DNA from: a virus
Length of the DNA stretch: 20,862 nt
Virus record (IMG/VR): IMGVR_UViG_3300010885_003034
Span: 1-20,862 of that record
Reading direction: 5' to 3' (one strand)
Position 1 is the first letter of the stretch. Every line of letters starts with the position of its first letter. The notes beneath the pieces were generated by a model. That model made no database searches and was not told where the DNA came from. It worked only from the letters and a program-made list of their open reading frames with translations. This document shows, in pieces, positions 15,179-20,862 of the stretch. Made by a program: the position numbers and the translations under genes.

Positions 15179-15508
15179 TTATCTTCTTAAAAATACAGGC
15201 AAATCAACAACAGTATATGGTGTGTTTGTTTCAAAAAAGTTTCTCATACACAACATGTGTGGGCAATATCTATTCTCATCATGTAAGCGGATATCTCTTT
15301 GACCATTCTCCCAAAAGAATTTAACTGATAGCCATTCTTTCATTTTCTTATTGAATCTACGTGACAATATATCTTCTGCTCGTGGGTAGAAGAAGTAGTT
15401 GTCTGCATATTTCCATGGAACAATAGCAAAGATATCAGATACCATACCATACTGCTCATTGGTTGGTGTAACAACTGCATCAGGAAATTCAGAAACAATT
15501 GCTCTGAC
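15179..15508 (-). pseudogene. 3' part of an interrupted glycosyltransferase-like gene
   Basis: These codons continue in the same frame directly after the TGA at 15511-15509. They read VRAIVSEFPDAV, then NEQYGMVSDIFAIVP, then a C-terminal part ending VVDLPVFLRR. The NEQYGMVSDIF segment matches the position of NDQFAFGNSNVM in the adjacent intact paralogue, so this is the second half of one protein. An internal ATG at 15445 could restart translation (88 aa), but it has no good ribosome-binding site and would lack the N-terminal nucleotide-binding half. Confidence 0.65.
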
Positions 15509-15889
15509 TCAGAAGGCATTCATATGTGTATCAAATCTGGAGAATACAACATTATTATATTCTTTTTCAATCAACTCAAATGCTTTTCTACGTGCAAAGT
15601 GCATCGATAGTGTTGCAAAGTTTTTATCTGGAGTAATAAGTTCTTTTGGATTTTTTGTTAAAATTCTTTGTTCAGCCTCAAGGAATTCTGGCAGATAGGT
15701 TTCATTCTTCTCTGCCTTCCATTTGATTGGTTTCAAAGTCTTAACAACAAAATCAATTTCATCTTGGTTGCCTTCATCCCAAATATACAGATACACATCC
15801 AATTCATTGAAGCGAATAAAATGTGTTAGTTCTTCTGCGATACTTTTAAAGGTTCTTACATGACCTGCCATTACTAATGCGTTACTCAC
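15509..15889 (-). CDS. 5' part of an interrupted glycosyltransferase-like gene
   Basis: The GTG at 15889, seven bases after GGAG and overlapping the upstream stop by eight bases, starts a 126-aa frame: SNALVMAGHVRTFKSI, then LDVYLYIWDEG, then VVFSRFDTHMNAF and TGA. A TTG at 15904 is in frame but lies upstream of the Shine-Dalgarno. The motifs parallel the next gene (SGQARSF, DVDIFIHTW, SRTDYALN), and the stop falls just after the SR-x-D motif. The product is therefore a truncated glycosyltransferase, or the sequence carries an error or the stop is suppressed. Confidence 0.7.
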   Translation of the reverse strand: MSNALVMAGHVRTFKSIAEELTHFIRFNELDVYLYIWDEGNQDEIDFVVKTLKPIKWKAEKNETYLPEFLEAEQRILTKNPKELITPDKNFATLSMHFARRKAFELIEKEYNNVVFSRFDTHMNAF

Positions 15890-16718
15890 CGTATTTCTCC
15901 TCAATCATCCGGCGCATTTCAGGCACTCTATCATATTGATGAACAATATGGTATGGAATTCCTTTTGATGTGGTCACAATACCTCGGTACATAGAAGGAG
16001 ATGGTTCTAACAGATATGGTTTAAATTGATTAATCTTAGTTGGGTCTGCTGTTGTGCCCAACTGGCAAGCCCAACCTGTTTCTGATTGAGTATAGAGAGA
16101 AGTTTCTTTATAAGGACTCATAGAGACCATGAAGTTAAATGTTGATTGGTCGCAAATTGGTATCGGACAGTTTGCTGCCATGGTGAAGATGTTAATTGCC
16201 AAATCACGCACCGCAGAGCCAGTACCAGCAAGAACACCAACATTATAGATTTCATTTTCTTTGTAAATTCCGTGTACATAAGGGCCAAAAGTCTCCAACA
16301 GGTTTTGGTTGCCCCAAGGTTCGTCTTTGTATAACATGCTCTCAGAAGAAAACACCAGATTATGTCTAAGGCAATTTGCTTCTAAGAAGTCAATAGGGTT
16401 GGATTGGAAAATAACATCCTTTACGTCTGTCGTAATGACGTAACGATATTCATTTTTGCGGAGATATTCGTAGATATGGCCAAATCGCTCAACGTGGATT
16501 GGCATTTCTGATTTGTAGGTCAAGTTACCATCGGAATCTTGGTTGAATCCAATAACTTTAAAACCTGCTGCGTTAACTTTTTTAACTGTGGCTGCATCAC
16601 AGTTCATTAGAATCAGGACTTTATCACCTTCAAATCCTGATTTATTAATGGAATTAATCCAATATTTTAATTTGTCCCAATCATAGTTGGTACTTGCACC
16701 GATTATCAAATCTTTCAT
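15882..16718 (-). CDS. glycosyltransferase (GT-A-like)
   Basis: The 278-aa product starts KDLIIGASTNYDWDKLKYWI and has a Rossmann-like first half. YVITTDVKDVIFQSNPI at 93-109 gives a DVKD acidic motif in the place of the GT-A DxD, with a following NVGVLAGTG and a CDQSTFNFM block. This fits glycosyltransferases acting on NDP-sugars in the cytoplasm. GGAG six bases before the ATG supports the start. It is the first gene of the glycan cassette. Confidence 0.75.
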   Translation of the reverse strand: MKDLIIGASTNYDWDKLKYWINSINKSGFEGDKVLILMNCDAATVKKVNAAGFKVIGFNQDSDGNLTYKSEMPIHVERFGHIYEYLRKNEYRYVITTDVKDVIFQSNPIDFLEANCLRHNLVFSSESMLYKDEPWGNQNLLETFGPYVHGIYKENEIYNVGVLAGTGSAVRDLAINIFTMAANCPIPICDQSTFNFMVSMSPYKETSLYTQSETGWACQLGTTADPTKINQFKPYLLEPSPSMYRGIVTTSKGIPYHIVHQYDRVPEMRRMIEEKYGE

Positions 16719-16735
16719 AATATACTCCAGTTGGT

Positions 16736-17071
16736 TTACTTAGTTGTTTTGTAGTCTTTAAATGAGGTAATGTTTTGGCCTGGCGTGCCTTTTTTATAGT
16801 TGTTTGCCAGAGTATCTGTTCCCCATGCACCTGCGCCAGACTTAGGCAGGATATCAGGTTTAATTTCTTCATGCACACTCTTATGTAGTTTGACTCCAGT
16901 AACGTCTTGGACCATCTTCCATGCGTCTTTGTGGCGCTTGTTCTTCACATGGTCATCAAACTGTTTTTTCTGTTCTGGACTAGCATTACTTTTGAACTTA
17001 ATCAGTTCCATGATACCGATATTGCCTGCATAGGCTGCTTCCATTAGTTCATCGAATTCGGTAAATTTCAT
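16736..17071 (-). CDS. conserved small protein with capsid-targeting-like N-terminus
   Basis: The 111-aa product begins M-K-F-T-E-F-D-E-L-M-E-A; a T4-type prohead protease site would be L-M-E|A. The body has AGNIGIMELIKFKSNASPEQ, KRHKDAWKMVQDVTGVKLHK and an S/G/K-rich tail ending TSFKDYKTTK. I recognise this as a conserved small protein of marine T4-like phages, of unknown function. GAGG before the ATG supports the start. It lies between conserved phage genes and the glycan cassette, so it probably marks the edge of the inserted region. Confidence 0.8.
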   Translation of the reverse strand: MKFTEFDELMEAAYAGNIGIMELIKFKSNASPEQKKQFDDHVKNKRHKDAWKMVQDVTGVKLHKSVHEEIKPDILPKSGAGAWGTDTLANNYKKGTPGQNITSFKDYKTTK

Positions 17072-17072
17072 T

Positions 17073-17351
17073 TCAACCTCGTGTTAGGTTTAATATCTTT
17101 TGAATTTGTGCCTCTAATGCCGGCTTGCGGTTAGGCCACTTAATAATCGGTTGGTCAGCAGTCTTTAACAACCTAGTTAAGAAAGGCAGAATCAACTTTT
17201 CAACTGCTTCTAATCTTGCTTTGTATTCTTCAACTGTTTCATCTTTTTCTGCAATAACCGCATTGTATTCTTCTTCGTCAGTTGCCGTAAATCCAAAGTC
17301 GTCTTCACCATACTCGGCTAAGATTTCGGTTAAATCAAATTTCTTATCCAT
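17073..17351 (-). CDS. conserved hypothetical protein of marine T4-like phages
   Basis: The 92-aa product from ATG 17351 begins MDKKFDLTEILAEYGEDDFG, then FTATDEEE, a helical EYKARLEAVEKLILPFLTRL segment, and IKWPNRKPALEAQIQKIL near the end. It is recognisable as a conserved small protein of cyanophage-like T4 relatives; I know no function. An in-frame TTG at 17363 lies on the wrong side of the GGAG, while the ATG has GGAG six bases upstream and overlaps the previous stop by one base (TAATG). Confidence 0.82.
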   Translation of the reverse strand: MDKKFDLTEILAEYGEDDFGFTATDEEEYNAVIAEKDETVEEYKARLEAVEKLILPFLTRLLKTADQPIIKWPNRKPALEAQIQKILNLTRG

Positions 17352-18583
17352 TACTTGCTCCAATTCTTAGCGGCATTAAAATTAGCATGAGCAAATTCCA
17401 GTCTATCAATCAACTTAACAGCATTACCTTTTAACCTATCAACTGCCACAAAACCTTCTGGATTGGTAACTTTGAAACCATCATCAGTACGTAAGAATGT
17501 ATTGGTTACTTGTTTCATTTGTTGCAACTTCTTAACAATCATATTCTTAACATCAACCAACTGATTCATCAAATCAAAAATGTTTTTCAAGTCTGTTGAC
17601 GCATTACGAAAGAAACGCATAATCTCTGTTTTCTCTTTGATACGTTTCTGTCTAGTTTCTTCCTTCTTGGCATCAATAATGTCTTTATTCAATTTAGCCT
17701 CAACCCAACGAATCAACTCTAGTGTGTGAGCTCTTGTGTCTTTAATCTTCAGACCTTCACGCACTTTGGTGTTATTGAATGTTTTAATATATGTAAGAAT
17801 AACATCACTTGTTGAAATTCGATTCAAGTTTAATGAATTGATTGTTTGAAAGGTTCTGCCGGCTTGAGACAGGATAGATGTAACTGTTCTTGTTTCTTCT
17901 TCGGTAAATGAGGCAGTACCAGATGCATCAACAAAGTAAGCATCACGGAACCAAACATCTTTGGTTGTTGTAAGGTTCTTAATGTCAATGTTGAATGAGG
18001 CTTTCATATCAGAGAATGTTTTACCTGTATATGAAGTGTGAAACACCACACCCATCTGAGCAGCTAACATCATTTGCGCTAACTTAGAATCAGCAGGCAC
18101 AGCATAGACAATTGTATTTGGTTGAAATGTGATGTAGTCTTCACCATCAATTGTTTTGTTCTGTATATCACCTTTAGCAAACATCATGTCGCCTTGTAAT
18201 ACACCCTTGATGCCTAATTTTGGCAAATAACGTAATGCAATTTTAAGTTTGGAATTTAATCCTTCTGAAGCATGGTTCGCATCAATGTCTGCATCGGTGT
18301 AGTTTAACTTAGGATTGGCATTGAACACACCTTTTGTACCAACAAAGAATTTGCCATTGTCTGGATTAATACCACAGAAAATAGCAGGTGCACCATCCCA
18401 TTTAGTAGTCAGATTCACTTTAGAATTGGCATGGCCAGCAAGCATATCACGGAGAGATTGCAAGAAGTTGATTGCATCTCTAGCACCAGAAACACCACGA
18501 TTCAGAACTTCGTCTTCAATGTGTTCTAGGTGAAGGTTAGCACCTTCTTTTTTTGATTCGGTTAAAAATTGTGTGAATTTCAT
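17351..18583 (-). CDS. DUF6267-like protein with ligase-type KxDG motif and capsid-targeting-like N-terminus
   Basis: The 410-aa product begins M-K-F-T-Q-F-L-T-E-S, a capsid-targeting-like start. NLHLEHIEDEVLNRGVSGAR follows, then TTKWDGAPAIFCGI at 59-72, KFFVGTKGVF at 78-87, GVLQGDMMF at 127-135 and ITFQPNTIVYAV at 151-162. The K-W-D-G sequence and the following order of blocks resemble motifs I, III and IIIa of DNA/RNA ligases and capping enzymes, with K61 the candidate adenylylated lysine. I recognise the family as DUF6267, conserved in T4-like marine phages. The C-terminal half is helical and basic. The start follows the upstream stop by one base, with no clear ribosome-binding site. The enzymatic reading is an inference. 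Confidence 0.8.
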   Translation of the reverse strand: MKFTQFLTESKKEGANLHLEHIEDEVLNRGVSGARDAINFLQSLRDMLAGHANSKVNLTTKWDGAPAIFCGINPDNGKFFVGTKGVFNANPKLNYTDADIDANHASEGLNSKLKIALRYLPKLGIKGVLQGDMMFAKGDIQNKTIDGEDYITFQPNTIVYAVPADSKLAQMMLAAQMGVVFHTSYTGKTFSDMKASFNIDIKNLTTTKDVWFRDAYFVDASGTASFTEEETRTVTSILSQAGRTFQTINSLNLNRISTSDVILTYIKTFNNTKVREGLKIKDTRAHTLELIRWVEAKLNKDIIDAKKEETRQKRIKEKTEIMRFFRNASTDLKNIFDLMNQLVDVKNMIVKKLQQMKQVTNTFLRTDDGFKVTNPEGFVAVDRLKGNAVKLIDRLEFAHANFNAAKNWSK

Positions 18584-18584
18584 T

Positions 18585-19760
18585 TTAGTATATTTTTAAA
18601 AATGGGCCGTTTTTGCCACCAAATTCTTTTTTGGCGCCATAGTATAAAGTTTTCAACCAATCTTCCATCATTCCTTTTTTCTCAATTAAAACCCATGTGT
18701 ATGCCCAACGGAGACCAATTAATTTTGATGAGAACCTACCAGCAGAACTTCTTGTTTTATCTTCAGATAGAATTGCATTACGTATAACTTCTTCTGCACC
18801 AGAAGTTTCTTTACCATTCATACGAACTTTTAATTGGCCAAGGTCAATTGGTTGTCCTGCAATTTTAAAATTCATCAGATTTTCAATATATTTAACCCAG
18901 TATTTAATGTTAGCATCAGTCCATTGGCCTGGTGCATCAATGTTCGGGTCTTTAGAAGCAGAAGCAGGTCTAGGTAATCCAGCTTTACGTAAGAATGTGT
19001 CAAGTGCTTCGGAAGATACTTTACCTAACTTGGCACCACCTGAACGACCTTTTGGTGTCAAATCAGTTTGTACCAAATTACGAGCAACTGAATACTGGAA
19101 ATTTCTTGCTTGACCGTGGATTTCTTCATCACCCACTCTAAAGTCAAATGCAAACTCACCTGTATCAAACTCAAAATCATTTTTATGACCAAAGTCCAAA
19201 ATACATTTGACAGAACCAGGAACAACTTTAATGTCCAATTTAGGACCTTTACCACCAGCATTAGCAGGTTCAACTTTAGCTGTTGATGTACTCTTTTTAA
19301 TTGCTTTAAGTGATACTGGTAACATATCTAAATTAGACATTAAACCACGCATATAATCATTTAGAGCCAAAAGATTTGTTTCTTTATCAGCGCCTTTAGT
19401 CAACTCAACCAATCGTTTTTGTATGTCGTTTTTCTTGTTCTTTTTAACCATGTATATGTCAGCAGGATCCCAACGGTCTTTAACACTTACACCACAATTA
19501 GATTTAGCTATACGTTCAATAAATGGCATGAATCCATCATCACGGGAATATTCATAACCCTTACTACTGCCAATATAGGCTTTCAATGCCGCAGCTTGTT
19601 TTTCATAAGATTCCATCCATTCATTATTGACATTTGGATAAACCTTCTTAACAGCTTTAGATAGAGTGGAAAAATCTCTCACATTTTTTTCAATGTATAG
19701 TTCAAAATACACTCTTGAGCCATTTTCCTGTTTTGCAGTTTCAATTGCGTTGCCAGCCAT
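18585..19760 (-). CDS. conserved phage protein of unknown function (391 aa)
   Basis: The 391-aa product is soluble and basic-mixed, without signal or membrane segment. Recognisable stretches are RVYFELYIEKNVRDFSTL, VKDRWDPADIYMVKKNKK (about 94-111), a SVKCILDFGHKNDFEFDTGE segment, and RSSAGRFSSKLIGLRWAYTW near the end. I do not recognise a named family; the WDPADIY motif is distinctive but not diagnostic. Its start is controlled by an unusual leader with promoters and a hairpin covering the GGAG site. The next gene follows after one base, so the two are co-translated and may act together. Confidence 0.75.
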   Translation of the reverse strand: MAGNAIETAKQENGSRVYFELYIEKNVRDFSTLSKAVKKVYPNVNNEWMESYEKQAAALKAYIGSSKGYEYSRDDGFMPFIERIAKSNCGVSVKDRWDPADIYMVKKNKKNDIQKRLVELTKGADKETNLLALNDYMRGLMSNLDMLPVSLKAIKKSTSTAKVEPANAGGKGPKLDIKVVPGSVKCILDFGHKNDFEFDTGEFAFDFRVGDEEIHGQARNFQYSVARNLVQTDLTPKGRSGGAKLGKVSSEALDTFLRKAGLPRPASASKDPNIDAPGQWTDANIKYWVKYIENLMNFKIAGQPIDLGQLKVRMNGKETSGAEEVIRNAILSEDKTRSSAGRFSSKLIGLRWAYTWVLIEKKGMMEDWLKTLYYGAKKEFGGKNGPFLKIY

Positions 19761-19761
19761 T

Positions 19762-19791
19762 TAAATACTCCGATGTTTAATGGAGTATTTA
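19762..19791 (-). promoter_or_regulatory. hairpin sequestering the ribosome-binding site
   Basis: TAAATACTCC and GGAGTATTTA form a perfect 10-bp inverted repeat around a 10-base loop. On the minus-strand transcript the 3' arm contains the GGAG Shine-Dalgarno (19771-19768), seven bases before the ATG at 19760, paired with CTCC of the 5' arm (19785-19782). Only transcripts that include the 5' arm can form the structure. Confidence 0.65.
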
Positions 19792-19819
19792 TCCTACCAG
19801 AATTACCGAATAATGTCAA
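19786..19819 (-). promoter_or_regulatory. overlapping sigma70-like and late-like promoters
   Basis: On the minus strand, TTGACA (19819-19814) is followed after 17 bases by TAGGAT (19796-19791), preceded by TG plus one base (extended -10). Overlapping it, GATAAATA (19793-19786) is a 7-of-8 match to the T4 late element. The late start would fall near 19780, just after the 5' arm of the hairpin, and the sigma70-like start near 19784. The -35 box lies in the last codons of the upstream gene. Confidence 0.55.
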
Positions 19820-20862
19820 GCACTTTATCACCAGTCCAAACTTCTTGTTCTGTACGAATACGGCCTTCTGTTTTCAAAGTATCAAATCGATTGATAGCCT
19901 TCTTACGCCACCACTCTGTGATATTGGTCAGATTATGTTTCTCATAGTTCTCACCTGGAATTAACTTGTCAGTCTTTCCATTTACGAAATCAACCATGTT
20001 TTTAAAACCATAATCTGAAATGAAGTAACGTTTCTGTTCATTCAGGTTCTTGGCATTCTCAATTGTCTGTGCAAACTTGGCAGCTTCTGGTGTGCCTTTG
20101 AGTGTTGTTTTAATGATACTGACCATTGCATTAGAAATCTTCAACTTGCGTGACGATGCGCCTTCTGGTGCCAATGGTTCGCCAATGATATTTTCAATGT
20201 AATCTTTAAGGTCAGTATAAGTTTTACCATGCAACATTGGCAAAAAATCACTATCAGTTAAACCTTTGAAACGAATCAGAGGTTTCATACCATCATACTG
20301 TGATACCGCCTTTGAAGAACCATACAGACTGGTTGTCTCAAACAAACAAGTGGTCATCTTATACTTGTCATCAAGCATTTTACGGACCTCATGTGAGCAA
20401 CAGATGGCTGCAAGTAATTTACCACCAAGGTAATTGAAACCAAATGGTTGTGCAGGTACAATCACAAAACCCATTGCGGCACATTGATTGAACAATTGAG
20501 CACCGCCTTCGTGTTGTGTGAATACTTGGCCAAGCATTTCATTACGAGGTTTACAATTGATAACAGGAGAACCAAGACGAATGAAACCAACCCACTTCTG
20601 TGACTTCTTCTCAAATACAGCCAAACGCAAACAACGGCCAGGAATACTGGTCATATTTGAGTGACTAGAAATCATATTGAGATAAATGTCCCACCTATCT
20701 TGTGGTAACTCCATGATTTCAAATTCCATATCAGCAGGTGACATAGTGAAATCAGAAAACAAATCTTCTTCTGGCCCCATGCCAAACAAAACAGGTGACC
20801 GTTCAGACATAGAGGCAAGTTTCTGCTCGCGCATATACTCATCTATACGACCAAACTTATCG
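19803..20862 (-). CDS. DUF4338 (DruA-like) protein, 5' end outside the window
   Basis: An ATG at 20834 starts 343 residues, but the frame stays open upstream to the window edge (D-K-F-G-R-I-D-E-Y before that ATG), so the true start is probably outside. The core reads GRCLRLAVFEKKSQKWVGFI, FVIVPAQPFGFNYLGGKLLA, ICCSHEVRKML, FETTSLYGSSKAVSQYDGM and FKGLTDSDFLPML. This is the pattern of DUF4338, the family that includes DruA of the Druantia defence system, and close versions occur in T4-like cyanophages. The biochemical role in phages is not established. The helical C-terminal part (ISNAMVSIIKTTLKG onward) is of unknown use. Confidence 0.75.
   Translation of the reverse strand, partial: DKFGRIDEYMREQKLASMSERSPVLFGMGPEEDLFSDFTMSPADMEFEIMELPQDRWDIYLNMISSHSNMTSIPGRCLRLAVFEKKSQKWVGFIRLGSPVINCKPRNEMLGQVFTQHEGGAQLFNQCAAMGFVIVPAQPFGFNYLGGKLLAAICCSHEVRKMLDDKYKMTTCLFETTSLYGSSKAVSQYDGMKPLIRFKGLTDSDFLPMLHGKTYTDLKDYIENIIGEPLAPEGASSRKLKISNAMVSIIKTTLKGTPEAAKFAQTIENAKNLNEQKRYFISDYGFKNMVDFVNGKTDKLIPGENYEKHNLTNITEWWRKKAINRFDTLKTEGRIRTEQEVWTGDKVLDIIR

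Noticed and set aside
15509-15511. TGA read as tryptophan (alternative genetic code).
   Set aside because: Other genes in the window end in TGA at expected positions, so it is used as a stop here.

Overview
The window is a densely packed, AT-rich stretch of an aquatic T4-like myophage (class Caudoviricetes). Every supported gene lies on the minus strand, so transcription runs from high to low coordinates. The evidence is a gp61-type primase, several conserved proteins typical of marine and freshwater T4-like phages, a TATAAATA late promoter, and a set of proteins with N-termini like the T4 capsid-targeting sequence. Junctions are tight (ATGA and TAATG overlaps, gaps of 1-20 bases) and Shine-Dalgarno sites are GGAG/AGGAG-like. 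TGA is used as a normal stop. No tRNA, CRISPR, insertion sequence or rho-independent terminator was seen. The host cannot be named from this sequence.

Region A (about 16736-20862) holds a DUF4338 (DruA-like) protein cut by the window edge, a 391-aa unknown protein behind a complex promoter/hairpin, a ligase-like DUF6267 protein, and two small conserved proteins. Region B (about 11686-16718) is a tightly overlapping cassette: three intact glycosyltransferase-like proteins, a fourth broken by an in-frame TGA, a small-molecule kinase, a sugar nucleotidyltransferase and a SAM methyltransferase. Together they look able to activate, transfer and modify a glycan or related group. Region C (about 4444-11645) encodes virion proteins: an 801-aa nucleotidyltransferase/P-loop kinase fusion with a second gene nested inside it in another frame, a small DUF6321-like protein, a beta-rich structural protein, two lysine-rich mosaic proteins and an abundant-type structural protein behind a perfect late promoter. 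Region D (about 1093-4443) holds small conserved proteins and a probable lysis cassette: a two-membrane-segment coiled-coil protein and a lipoprotein (candidate spanin pair), a second lipoprotein, a GH19 endolysin, a three-TM-type holin, a small exported protein and a coiled-coil tail-anchored protein. Region E (1-1071) holds the primase, with its own near-consensus sigma70-like promoter, and the first codons of the next gene.

Four observations deserve most attention. (1) Five proteins share an M-K-x-F-x-x-F-(I/L)-x-E type N-terminus ending in a T4 prohead-protease-like site, which suggests a set of packaged and perhaps injected enzymes. (2) A proline-rich 83-aa gene is nested in another frame of the 801-aa gene. 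(3) A hairpin hides the ribosome-binding site of the 391-aa gene, and promoters sit inside its 5' arm, the layout T4 uses to keep early readthrough transcripts silent. (4) The kinase, nucleotidyltransferase and glycosyltransferase genes form one cassette.
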